NCBI GenBank assembly: GCA_022478985.1
Contig: JAKSZP010007914.1
Location: 236,213 to 300,212 of the forward strand
Source of the DNA: Massospora cicadina
Taxonomy: Eukaryota; Entomophthoromycota; Entomophthoromycetes; Entomophthorales; Entomophthoraceae
Direction: 5' to 3'
DNA: 64,000 bases
Both the position numbers and the translations under genes were made by a program. This document shows positions 12,679 to 22,130 of the stretch, in pieces. Below the pieces are notes generated by a model, which made no database searches, had not been told where the DNA came from, and saw only the letters and a program-made list of their open reading frames with translations. Position 1 is the first letter of the stretch; the number at the start of each line of letters is the position of its first letter.

Positions 12679-14557
12679 TCACCCCCCTAGACAGGAAAAA
12701 CTCTTGGATTTTCTCAGGACATCGGGCACAATCCCTAGCTGACTGCCATGTGGACTCCTCAATAGGATGACCCACCCAACGTACTAAGAATGAACGACGT
12801 CCTCTCACCACTTTGGTGTCAAGAATCTCCTCAACTTCATACTCCTTGGCTCCTTCTCCAGCTGGGAATAAAGGGGAAGGACTTTCAGATGGCTGGCCAA
12901 AGAATGGCTTGAGCTGCAATACGTGCAACACTGGATGAGCTCTTGACCCTTCTGGGAGCTTCAGCTCAAATGCCACCTCGTTCACCGCCCTCACTACCTG
13001 ATATGGGCCCAACGCCACTGGCCCCAATTTCCGGCTCCTTACAGGCAAGGCGTAGTTCCGAGCATTCACCAAGACCCAATCACCTCTCTTGAAAGCTCTA
13101 CCTTCAGATCTATGCCGGTCTGCATTCCTCTTCTGATCTGCGACTGCCACCACCAAATTCTTCTTCAGGAGCTCCAGGGTGTCACGGGTATCTCGTGACA
13201 GTTCATCTGCCGCTGGATTCCGCCCTTGCTCCCTAGGCCCCATACCCTCTGGGTGTTGGCCGTGATTTGCGAAAAATGGGGTCATACCCGTGGATGAATG
13301 CTTATGATTGTTATAAGCAAATTGAGCCAGCTTCACCCAATATACCCAGTCATCCTGCCGCCCTGAAACATAGCACCTCAAATACTGCTCTAATATCTGA
13401 TTTACTCTCTCAGTTTGGCCATCTGACTGAGGATGATATGCTGACAAATGGCAAGCCTTGATCTTTAGATTTCCCAACATGTGGAGCCATAATTTAGATG
13501 TAAATTGCGGACCCCAATCTGACACAATCTCTTCAGGCACCCCATGTCTGGAGAAAATCTCATTTACAAAAATCTGTCCTGCCACTTTTGCAGAAATGGT
13601 TGACTGACAAGGGAAAACTCTGCATATTTAGTTAGGCGATCCACCACCACCATCAAAGCATCCATCCCCTGTGACTTGGGCAGTCCTGTGATGAAATACA
13701 CACTCACTGAGGACCATGGCCTAGAAGGAATTTGAAGCGGCTTCAATTTTCCCCCGGTGCCACCCATTGGGCCTTTGCCCTGGTGCAAACCACACAATGC
13801 AAAACATACTTCCGCACCACCTCACCCACACCTCTCCATGAATAGTGACGGCGAATAAGATCTAACGTCTTCTCTTGACCGGGATGACCTGCCAGAGGAT
13901 GGTCGTGATTAGCTGCCATTACCTCTTGTTGCAGACTCTTCACCGGGACCCAAATCCTTCCCTCATGGTGTATGATACCACCCCAAACTGAGAATCCCGC
14001 ATGCCCCCTGCTTGCCTCACCTTCCCCTGTCTCTTCTCTTATCCGTTGGCCCAGCTCACATCTTTGCTGTGCAGTCCGATTCTTCCTGCCATTCCATCTC
14101 TCCAGCCCTGGATTGTTGCAAACAAGTTCTGTGGCAACATCGTGGCTGTGTTGAAATTCCTCAACTCTCTCATCAGAAAACACCAGTCCAGAATCACGGC
14201 TCAATAAATCTGGCAAGATATTTTGTTTTCCCGGCTTGTATTCAATCCGCAGGTCATATTGAACCAACTCTAAGTGCCACCGGGCCTGCCTCTGGTTCAT
14301 CAGGCGTGGGGACTTATAGTATTCTAAGGCTCGATGGTCCGTTCGGATGACAACTGGGTGCCTGGCATACAATAGGTGGTGTTGCCACTCCCTAAGGCTG
14401 CAACTATTGCCAAAAGTTCCTTATCATAAACTGGATAGTTGGTTTCAGCTGGTGCCATCTTCCGACTGAAATAACAGACAGGATGTTCAACCCCATCTTT
14501 ACCTTCCTGCAACAACACGGCTCCAAGTGCAAAATTTGACGCGTCAGTCTCTACCAC
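12674..14557 (-). pseudogene. Element K pol: RNase H, integrase and chromodomain
   Basis: RNase H begins VETDASNFALGAVLLQ (14557 downward), with YDKELLAIVAAL and RTDHRALEYY carrying the other acidic residues. Integrase has a zinc-binding HPLAGHPGQ...CVVC segment (13743-14000), a core with VSDWGPQFTS and YHPQSDGQTERVNQ (second D and E of the DDE triad), and a C-terminal chromodomain with EYEVEEILD, FLVRWVGHP and STWQ (about 12690-12860). The first catalytic Asp is Tyr here (SVYFITGLP near 13695). Frames break near 14380, 13755 and 13580; each can be explained by one lost base, and the 13751-13755 site is a C5 run. Pol ends at the LTR edge. Confidence 0.85.
12679..12688 (-). other. Polypurine tract of element K
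   Basis: The minus strand reads AGGGGGGTGA immediately before the 3' LTR, the expected primer for plus-strand DNA synthesis. The pol stop codon TGA is completed by the first bases of the LTR. Confidence 0.8.
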
Positions 14558-14677
14558 GAATGGTTTGTTTGGGTCAGGTGTGCCAGAACCGGGGCTGTCA
14601 GCAAACTCATCTTCACTTGCTGAAATGCCCTCTCCTCAGCCTCCCCCAAACGAATGGCACGTTTCCTGTCAGTCTTG

Positions 14678-15837
14678 TCAATGGCACAGCCCATTGGGCC
14701 AGATCCCTAGAAAACCTCCGCACAAATTCACCACCCCCAAGAAGCTTCGCACTTCAGTCCTATTCCCAGGAGCCTTCCATTCCCGCACTGCTCGCAACTT
14801 ATCAGGACAGATCGCTATCCCTTCTTGGAGGACCACGTTCCCTAGGAAGGACACCGATTCTTTATTAAACTCACACTTGGATGGCTTCAACTTCAAGCCC
14901 GCGTTCCTAACCACCTCCAACACACTTCTCACATCCCTCACATGGTCCTGTACCGATTTGGAAAACACCAGGATGTCATCCATATAGGCAACACAACACC
15001 TACCCACTAAGTCCCCCAATACATGATCAATCATGCGCTGGAAAACTGCAGGGGCATTGCGTAGGCCAAATGGCATAACCCTGTACTCGAAGTTTCCCAG
15101 ATGACATTTGAATGCCGTATACCGCTGGTGCTCAGGGCGAACAGGAATTTGATTAAAAGCGTCCACCAAATCCAATTTGGTGAACACCACACCCGGAGAT
15201 CATGGGCAGAATGTTCTCCATGAGTGGCATTGGATAGGGATCAGGTTCCGTTACCTCATTCAGGCGTCGGAAATCAACACAAGGACGTAACTCCCCCTGA
15301 CTTGGGAACCAACAGGACTGGCGAAACCACCGGCGACTTGGAGGGCACAATCAAACCCATATCCAGCATCTTCTGGACATAACCCTCCAATGCCTCTCAG
15401 GCCCGGGGATTCAACGGATAGACTGGACAGCCCTTTGGTAACTCAGAGCCTTCCTTAAACCGGAAACCAAATGCAAAATCCCCTGTAGGTGAAAAAGGCG
15501 CATCACCTTTGGGCTCAAACACCTCCGCGAAATCCTGATACTCCCTTGGCAATCCTTCCGCTGACACACTTGAGGTGATTCCACCCATGTGCTTCACCAA
15601 CGAACCTTGGGACTGAAACGTCCATTCAAACGACCCCTGGCCTCTAGGCGACAGCAGAACCTCCTCCCTGAATACCTCCGGGCCTTGCCTCAACAGGACC
15701 TTGGCCTGTACTCGCCATACCGCTGTTCTTTTGGAGGTGTCTGCCAACTTCACCCATCCATCCTTCTGTAATGACAATCCATGGCTTCTTGCCCACTTCT
15801 CCTCAACATAATTCTCCCCAGCTCCGGTATCAATCAA
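14678..15837 (-). pseudogene. Element K pol: protease and reverse transcriptase
   Basis: The protease opens with LIDTGAGENYVEEKW (D-T-G-A, 15837 downward) directly after the gag frame, one frame over. RT follows with LRPCVDFRRLNEV (15153-15350), FTKLDLVDAFNQIPVRPEHQ, MPFGLRNAPAVFQRMIDHVLG and the catalytic AYMDDILVFS (14678-15190), so the active-site residues are kept. Frame changes at about 15400 and 15190 separate the parts. Given the near-identity of the LTRs these may be sequencing errors, so the element could encode a complete RT. Confidence 0.85.
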
Positions 15838-15839
15838 AG

Positions 15840-17162
15840 CTAGAACTTCACCGCAATCCTTCCTTCATCCCCCACGAGCACACTGATAGGCAAAATCAGA
15901 TAAGGATAAGATGAAGTAAGCGGTTTATTTTGAGGTACCAGATTCACCGGTTTCTTGCGAAAATTATAAGGAGCCTTCTTATTCTGAGCCTCAGGATCCT
16001 GAGTGGTAATCCCAATGGGAATCCCTGTCTCTCGCACCTCCACCATACCCTCAGGATTCCCTTGACTCTTCTTCCCTTCCTCCACATAGCTAAACCCCTT
16101 AGTACCATATATGGGCTCGGAACCTGCCCTTCTTCCACCACTCTGTCCTCGGAATCCCACTGGGGTTCGCACAACTTCCTGACGGGCCCGTATCAAACTC
16201 AACTGTCGTTCTACCTGCAAGGCCAAACCCACCTCTTCCTCCAACGTCGCTGCAGGTTTCACCGCCGCCATTGCCAATAATAGATCAGCTTGCAAGTTTT
16301 GGCGAAACATGCGTGGAAGCTGAGTCTCAGGTGCCTTTGCTGCTCTTGCCAATGCGCGGAACATCTGGCCATACTCCTCCACTGACTTCTTCCCTTGACC
16401 ACACTGCAGTAAAGCCGCCCAGGCCGAATCCTGCGTCTCATCTGGACATGCTGCACGATCAATCCAGTCCAGACATTCCTCCACTGATACAGGTAACCCT
16501 GACTGCTCTTCCAAAAGTTCTCGCACCCAGTTGGACTGCTTTACTGGAAGTGCCAATAGAACCTGACTTAACTGCAAGGCAAACGAATCCTCCCCACCTG
16601 CTGCCTTTGTCAAACGTCCCTGAAACTGAACCCGGCTAAACGTCTGGTGGATCAGTTCCAAGTCTTCCAATTTCAAAACCGTGGGAATTCTTCCTTTGTC
16701 CTTCCCAGGCCCTACCACTTTCCCACCATTCCGGGACACACACTCCAAAACCCTGTATAATTCATGAAGCAAAGAAGCGGTGGAGAATATCACCATCAAG
16801 AGTGTTGCAGTATGGTTATACCACTTTGGAAACACAACTTCTTCTGGCACCTCTTTTGCTTGCCACCACAACGACAGGAAAGTAAACGAGTTCTGTTTAA
16901 TGTAACGCACTGGCTCCTTCCAATGAGCCACGAATGAGTTGGGCAACAGGATCCATGTTACAGACCATAGGGCTGACAGGGCTCCTGATACTACTCTCCT
17001 TGTGCGCGCGCTACAAGATTGGACAAGCACCCCCTGGAAGACAGTTGCAAATATACTTAACCCCAGCAACATGCCTTGACTCCAAGACAAGGTATAAAGG
17101 GAGGCAATAGCTCTCCCAAGCTCACTCTCAAAGTCCAATTCTTGTTGATTCAAGCCAAACAT
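15840..17162 (-). CDS. Element K Gag, starting inside the 5' LTR
   Basis: This open frame of 440 codons starts at 17162, within the 5' LTR and about 100 nt below the predicted RNA start, and runs through the LTR end (16901) and primer site. Residues 1-87 are LTR-encoded and contain hydrophobic, membrane-like segments (about 29-48 and 64-83). A third hydrophobic stretch follows at about 115-135. The Gag core is at about residues 165-300 (LEDLELIHQTFSRVQFQGRL, VEECLDWIDRA, YGQMFRALARAAK), typical of the fungal Ty3 Gag fold. No CCHC zinc knuckle is seen. It ends at TAG one frame from the protease. Start choice: it is the first ATG giving the long frame. The duplicated start is kept in the 3' LTR. 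Confidence 0.75.
   Translation of the reverse strand: MFGLNQQELDFESELGRAIASLYTLSWSQGMLLGLSIFATVFQGVLVQSCSARTRRVVSGALSALWSVTWILLPNSFVAHWKEPVRYIKQNSFTFLSLWWQAKEVPEEVVFPKWYNHTATLLMVIFSTASLLHELYRVLECVSRNGGKVVGPGKDKGRIPTVLKLEDLELIHQTFSRVQFQGRLTKAAGGEDSFALQLSQVLLALPVKQSNWVRELLEEQSGLPVSVEECLDWIDRAACPDETQDSAWAALLQCGQGKKSVEEYGQMFRALARAAKAPETQLPRMFRQNLQADLLLAMAAVKPAATLEEEVGLALQVERQLSLIRARQEVVRTPVGFRGQSGGRRAGSEPIYGTKGFSYVEEGKKSQGNPEGMVEVRETGIPIGITTQDPEAQNKKAPYNFRKKPVNLVPQNKPLTSSYPYLILPISVLVGDEGRIAVKF
16889..16898 (-). other. Self-priming primer binding site of element K
   Basis: The minus strand reads AAACAGAACT two bases inside the 5' LTR. It is an exact 10-base complement of AGTTCTGTTT at 17253-17262 in the LTR, which lies about 30 bases below a TATA box. 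This matches the Tf1-type mechanism, where the 5' end of the mRNA folds back to prime minus-strand synthesis. The site lies within the Gag reading frame. Confidence 0.8.
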
Positions 17163-17724
17163 GGCTGCAGTTAGGCAATATTTAAGAATAAACTCAAAGT
17201 ATAAATATATGAATTTTAAGTTCTTTTATTTAATATTGGCCAGGTCGATAGAAAACAGAACTGAGAAGCCTCCAGCTCCCAGTTCCTTCCCTATATACAC
17301 ATGCTACAAGCTAATATAAAATATAACACAAGCTTATGGTGCTAATCTGACTAATGCTTGGTGTAAACCTTACAGCAGGATCGCGGAATCCTCACTCAAT
17401 GGTTCTGTGCCAGTTCCGATTCTCAACAGTTCTGCACCAGTTCCATTTCGAATCTCAAACGAACCGCGAAACTTCCAAGCACCTGTTCCATTCCATTCTT
17501 GATTCGAATCCAAATCGAATCTCAAAACTCCCCATTTTACCTGATTCTCATTTTTCCTCGACTTGGACGCCCATCTGGCTCCTTGGCCTACTCCAAGCTC
17601 CTGCCCCTTAGGCGTCCCTGCCAGGACCAACTCCCCCTCCTCCTCCATACATCCAGACACAGCCTGCCCTGTCTTACCAAAGATCAGGGCAATGTGATGC
17701 TGAGGATAAACCTCAACCGTCACA
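16901..17724 (-). repeat. 5' LTR of element K
   Basis: It is a partner of 11854-12678. From the minus strand, U3 is 17724-17263, the predicted RNA start is near 17262, and R-U5 runs to 16901 and encodes the Gag N-terminus. A hairpin TGGCTC-loop-GAGCCA lies at the U5 end (16911-16930). U3 holds a 117-codon open frame (17370-17723). Confidence 0.92.
17291..17299 (-). promoter_or_regulatory. TATA box of element K
   Basis: The minus strand carries TGTATATAG about 30 bases upstream of the predicted RNA start at 17262. The spacing and the self-priming complement support each other. The same bases are present in the 3' LTR. Confidence 0.7.
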
Positions 17725-18058
17725 GCATTTAAGTGCCATCAACTAGAATTGTCAGCATTCATTGCTGGTGGAATAGCTTTGCGCTCATTGACCTGCAGCT
17801 TTGGCCTGCCATTGGTCATAACTTCCTCTGTGTCAATTTCCCAGGATAGGCGTCCTTTCCTTGAGCTGGTAAACTATCAGGTATCATTCCTGACAAATAG
17901 GAAGTCTGAATCATTGAATTAATCGTAAATATTAACTTGTAGCACCCTCCCTTGGGAGCATACATTTATAATAGTATCCAATATTGGGGATCATCCCCAA
18001 ACAATCCACTAGTATCAGAACACTTTTATAAAATCATAATCTGGTTAAATTCCCAACA
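17725..18058 (-). repeat. 5' LTR of element A, U3-side part
   Basis: It matches 5636-5963, is separated from 11608-11853 by element K and begins with the second GCATT copy. A TATAAAAG box is present on the minus strand near 18027-18034. Confidence 0.8.
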
Positions 18059-18784
18059 GAGGCCAACTTGTGTTCGCGGCCTGCAGTATGAGTGTCACAA
18101 TATACTATCAACTCTTTTTCCTGAACTTGGACACAGTAGCTCAAGTAGAGTCATCATAAACTCTTCTGACTTATATTTGGCTAATCACGTTCTGATAAAC
18201 CTTGGATTGCAACTTGATTAAGGTCTTCACGAGTTTTTCAACATAGCTCATAGGGCTATTTGCCTCAGTTGAATTGAGTGCATAATATAATTGATGGGGG
18301 TAGAGATGGCTATCTACCATACAGAAGACAAAACGGAGACTGTCCCTTATTGCTATGATGTTCAATGTTGTGTGCAAACACTGTAGAACTAATCAATTTA
18401 GCCTTTTGTGAAGGCGCTGCAGCTGCGTTTTTGTGCAATATGCTGAATAGGGCGCCATTCACTCGTTCTACCATATTATTATTCTCAGGGTGGTATTGTG
18501 TTAATAACACTCCTTTGATGGACATCTACTCGTTCAAGCGTTGCACCATCTGTGCAGTAAAATTCGTTTTATTATCCATCAGGATATTCTGAGGACATCC
18601 ATGCTTGTAGATGATACATTCCATGATGAACTTGGTAGTTGTTAAGGCCCCAACGGCATATGTTACTTTCACTTCCAACCAAATTGTCATATGGTCAATA
18701 GCAATAATGATGTATTTGTTTCCCAGGATACTCGTAGCAAGGGTTGACAACATCAATTGATATGGTATACCAGGCTAATCAGGT
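18059..18784 (-). pseudogene. Element F integrase remnant
   Basis: The integrase core is visible in two blocks: 18526-18756 with [14 protein letters not shown] and [12 protein letters not shown] (second Asp), and 18310-18525 with TQYHPENNNMVERVNGAL (the catalytic Glu motif) and FAHNIEHHSNKGQSPFCLLYGR. The frames differ and stops separate them. It joins the integrase tail at 5280-5396 when element A is removed. Confidence 0.7.
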
Positions 18785-18800
18785 TAGATTAATCAATATT

Positions 18801-18820
18801 TTTTAGTACTAGATGGTCCC
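18801..18820 (-). repeat. 20-base SINE tail with 16-bp target duplication
   Basis: The minus strand reads GGGACCATCTAGTACTAAAA, the tail of the SINE at 20742-20930. It is flanked by perfect 16-bp copies of TAGATTAATCAATATT (18785-18800 and 18821-18836). This is a complete insertion footprint of a copy cut to its last 20 bases. Confidence 0.8.
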
Positions 18821-18839
18821 TAGATTAATCAATATTAAA

Positions 18840-19550
18840 CATCTGATTTCATGGGCTTTGCAATTTGGCAGGAATGGCTTTTATTATTACATCTTGAATA
18901 TCAAATCGCATGGAATCCCAGTAGTAACTAAATTAAATTAAATTAATTCCAGTGTTTTGGTCAATCCTCTGTGTCTGACTGCCTTGTATCCTGAGTAATA
19001 ATATCCATCCGTTCAGAAGGTTTTGGGAAAATTATTCTCTGTCTATCAGGCTTGAATTTATATGAGACTCCATTCTGATATTCAGTGTCCATTAAGTCTC
19101 TCTTAGTAGCCTTCTTTACTTCAGGCGGCTCATCCTCATACTTCCAATTAATTATTCTTTCATAGAGCTCATCAACCAAGTTGCTTAGGGCGAACACAAT
19201 CAGAAGTTGCAATAATCTATCCACGTTCTGGTGGACCGCTCTTGCTCTATGAATAATTTTGTAGATGTAATCCTGTAATTTTAGAGCCCAGTGGGCTAAA
19301 CGTCCCTAAGGCTCCTTTAGGTTGGGAGCCAGCATAATGAGCTGTGATCCACAACTACTTTAAACTTAGTGCCATGAATGTGCATCCAAAAATTGTTAAC
19401 AAGCATAGATTACAGCTAAACACTCTCGTTCACTCACTGATTAATTAGGCTCATGCTTATCTAGCGTCCCTCTTCAATAAATGACCGGATGCTCCTCCCT
19501 ATCATCCCCAATATGGGATAAAATGCCCCAAATTGTGGTCAATGTTGCAG
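18840..19550 (-). pseudogene. Element F RNase H and connection remnant
   Basis: Minus-strand degenerate pol lies between the integrase and RT of F. An 87-codon frame at 18961-19224 corresponds to the region between RNase H and integrase (FALSNLVDELYERIINWKYE). RNase H-like sequence follows to 19550 in other frames. Confidence 0.5.
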
Positions 19551-19551
19551 T

Positions 19552-20420
19552 TTATACATTGAATTGCTTGCTGAATCCCAGATATTGGAGGACAGGCGTT
19601 ATGCTCAGTGTGGTCTTTAATGCCTCAAAGGCCTGCTTACATTTGGATGTCCAGCAAAAATGGACTCCTCTTTGCAGCAAATGGAATAGGGGCTCATCAA
19701 TCGTTGCAAACCCTTCAATAATTGGAGGATAATATCCCACCAGGCCTCGGATTACTTGAAAAACTCTCATACTTGTTAGGTATTTCATGTTGTTTATTGC
19801 ATCCACCTTTTGAGGTTGAGGGCACAAGCCTTCAGTATCAATGATAAAGCCAAGATATTCCAACTGTTCTTTATACTGTTGTCATTTTTGAGGCTTTATC
19901 TTCAGATTATCTTTCAACAGACATACAAAAACTCGTTCAAGGTGCTCCAGATATTTAGAAAATATCCGTGGGAAGACATTAATATCATCCAGGTAGACCA
20001 GTACATAGTATATCTTAAAATCCCCCAAAATGGTATCTATTGCACGCTGAAAGGTCACCAGCGCATTGCACAGAACTTGTGGCATGCGCATTGGTTGGAA
20101 TAGCTTTTGCATTGCAATAATCACACACTTCTTCTATTTTTCTTTAGGAAATTTGATTTTCCAGCATCTGGAGATAAGATCCATCTTGGTAAATACTTCG
20201 CCCCTCCCAGACACTCCAAGCATCATCAATTCTGGGTAACATGAATGAATCCTTTTTTGTAATGGCATTGAGGTGACAATAATTGATTACAACTTGATTG
20301 ATGCCATCTTTTTTCTTCACAAACAAAACCAGGCTGGACCATAGGCTTTTTGAGGGCACAATCATTCCGCTTTAAGTAATTTGTCTAGCTCTTCTCTGAC
20401 TACTTCATTAATAGCTCATG
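19552..20420 (-). pseudogene. Element F reverse transcriptase remnant
   Basis: Blocks are at 20144-20365 (LVLFVKKKDGINQVVINYCHLN), 19882-20124 (MPQVLCNALVTFQRAIDTILG, then VYLDDINVFPRIF) and 19552-19863 (EYLGFIIDTEGL, RVFQVIRGLVGYYPPIIEGF, the RT thumb and connection). The YLDD box is intact, but frameshifts and substitutions (LVKK to LFVKK, PFGL to PQVL) show decay. Sequence resembles A, E and J. Confidence 0.75.
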
Positions 20421-20741
20421 AAACGCCAAATTGGCCTCATCCTAACAGGTGCATGATTTCCAGTATTGACAAGATGTTGTACTCCTTTTTCACAACCTAG
20501 ATCCTGGTCATCTCTGGCGAAAATTTTGTAGTATCTTACAAACAATTCCAGGGCTTAAACCTTCTGTTGCTATGATGATCCAGTAAATGGTTTTGGGGAA
20601 TTACAGCATGCACCCCAATGCCCTCAATAGGTAATTCAAACTCAGATGAATTGTTGAATTTAACAGCCAATTTTAATTCTTCCTTTGGAACCAAATGTAT
20701 AAAAGTGACCACTTGATATTTTTTGACCTTGATATCTTTTT

Positions 20742-20930
20742 TTAGTACTAGATGGTCCTCTAATGTTTTTAGCCAGTACAGGTTTTGAACTCAAAACCTG
20801 CACTAGGGGTGGAAGCAGTTTTACCCGCTTGGCTAACCACCCTTTTTTAATCTTTCTAGCCAGTACAGGGTTTGAACTCGAAACCCACACTAGGGTGGAA
20901 GCAGTTTTACCTGCAAGGCTAACCACCCTT
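20742..20930 (-). repeat. Dimeric tRNA-derived SINE
   Basis: There are two tandem tRNA-like units, read on the minus strand. Each has GGGTGGTTAGCC, an A-box-like TAGCCAAGCGGG (or TAGCCTTGCAGG) and a B-box-like GAGTTCAAA. They are followed by a tail GGACCATCTAGTACTAAAAA. The second unit differs by paired changes in the T-arm-like stem (AGGTTT/AAACCT against GGGTTT/AAACCC). Copies of TTGACCTTGATATC flank it (about 20728-20741 and 20933-20946). An overlapping open frame at 20660-20926 is an accident of the repeat. Confidence 0.75.
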
Positions 20931-20946
20931 TTTGACCTTGATATCT

Positions 20947-20963
20947 TTTTTAGTACTAGATGG
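20947..20963 (-). repeat. Second truncated SINE tail
   Basis: The bases between the second and third copies of TTGACCTTGATATC (the last at 20964-20977) read, on the minus strand, as the SINE tail CCATCTAGTACTAAAAA. It is therefore a severely 5'-truncated insertion into the duplication left by the dimeric copy. Confidence 0.7.
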
Positions 20964-20989
20964 TTTGACCTTGATATCTTGTCTGGTCA

Positions 20990-22130
20990 AATTTGCTAAT
21001 ATGATATTGATTTTGCCGTGCCCTGGTATAAGTATTCCGGGCGCTACATTGGGTTCCGCTTGAGAATAATTCCCAGGCGAAATAATCTCCCTGTATAATA
21101 CTTCTAAAGTCTAGTGTAGTCCCAGTACTCATGACTAGCTGATAGCCTGGATCTATCATCATGTCCTTGTTCACTCTTAGCGGTATTCCTCAAATTTCAT
21201 TAATGGTAGTCAACATTGGTCAGCTTTAATTTACCCACTGAGTGTATCTGACTGATATCATCCCATAAGCATAAGTAAGTAATAATTTTTTTCCAAAAGC
21301 TGGTGGGCTTTATAAAAGCATGATAGCAGTAATTTGGGAGTGTTTGTCCCATATGCTGTCAAGTGTTTTCTTTATAGTTTCACTAAATTCCATAGGTCCT
21401 TATAAAACTAGTTATAATTAGTATATCATAATTGGTGTTGAGGAGCACTATCGTGGGTGCAGATAATACCAGCACACTGAATTGCAGCGGTGAGAACTGT
21501 AAGCTCCTTCACTCTTAGTGCTATTGAGGTCCGCTGTCCTGTAGTTTTAATAGTAATCAATGTAAGGAGAAGTTTTAGCTTTTTGACCAGCTTAGTGCAG
21601 ACAATATTTTCAGGCGCTCCGCTATCACCAATATCTACAACTTTAAATTTGTTGACCAGAATATCACCTAAGTCCACTTAGAGTAAGAAAAATCATAGAA
21701 TTTACTAAACGGATATAAGAAGAATCCAAAGAATTAAGAGTTTATTTCAACGTATTTTTGATGCTTGACCATTTATTGATGAATGTGTCAATATGCATAG
21801 TTATGTTCACCCCCTTCAAACTTCTGGTATCTGCTGTACTACTTGGCCCTTCAGCTGGGATATTCTCAACTATTTGCTGCACATACAGCTTAGTGACTAC
21901 TTCAGAGGCTTTGAGTATAACATTCTTCCTCTGAGAGAGGGTCACTGCATGTACATTTGTGGAATTTTCATTAGATACTATAATAGGGATCATGACATTG
22001 GTAATCAAGGCTTCAATGCTGGCATACTCTTTTTGATCAGGTAGGACTGGTGTTTCTGGAACAAAAGAGCGTCCCGCTTCTATTGTGCTTTCTTTTTTCC
22101 CTCAGTCTGTGAGTTATCCAGGAGGACTAC
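20990..22130 (-). pseudogene. Element F protease and flanking remnant
   Basis: A minus-strand frame at 21426-21677 reads KVVDIGDSGAPENIVCTKLVKKLK, a retropepsin-like active site (D-S-G-A) followed by the conserved hydrophobic turn region. Element E has a corresponding VTGAPVNIIS segment near 40270. A second part at 20956-21174 contains YQLVMSTGTTLDF. The gene is broken. Confidence 0.6.

Larger units (their letters stand above)
11854..17724 (-). mobile_element. Young Ty3/gypsy chromovirus K, Tf1/sushi-like, self-primed
   Basis: The element is 5.87 kb with 824-825-bp LTRs that differ at only a handful of positions by eye. Flanks are perfect GCATT duplications (11849-11853 and 17725-17729). Order on the minus strand is gag, protease, RT, RNase H, integrase, chromodomain. 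The coding is nearly complete, broken mainly by single-base frameshifts. The primer site is complementary to the predicted RNA 5' end. It lies inside the 5' LTR of element A and is the most recent insertion in that stack. Confidence 0.92.
5397..18058 (-). mobile_element. LTR retrotransposon A (Ty3/gypsy), nested in F
   Basis: The 3' LTR is 5397-5963 and the 5' LTR is 11608-11853 plus 17725-18058, the latter split by element K. Flanks are AAGGC (5392-5396) and GAGGC (18059-18063), a 5-bp target duplication with one transition. When A is removed, the integrase coding of F rejoins and aligns with A's own integrase. Gag, protease, RT, RNase H and integrase are all present on the minus strand but broken. 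The primer site is TGG-type. Confidence 0.8.

Noticed and set aside
13972..14868. Several plus-strand open frames across element K
   Set aside because: They lie opposite clear integrase, RNase H and RT coding on the minus strand and are shadows.
15836..15850. Programmed frameshift between Gag and protease in element K
   Set aside because: The shift is in the direction of one lost base, like the other breaks in K, and no clear slippery sequence was seen; it cannot be separated from a sequencing error.
20660..20926. 88-codon minus-strand frame
   Set aside because: It is a translation through the SINE dimer, whose repeated peptide reflects the two tRNA-like units.
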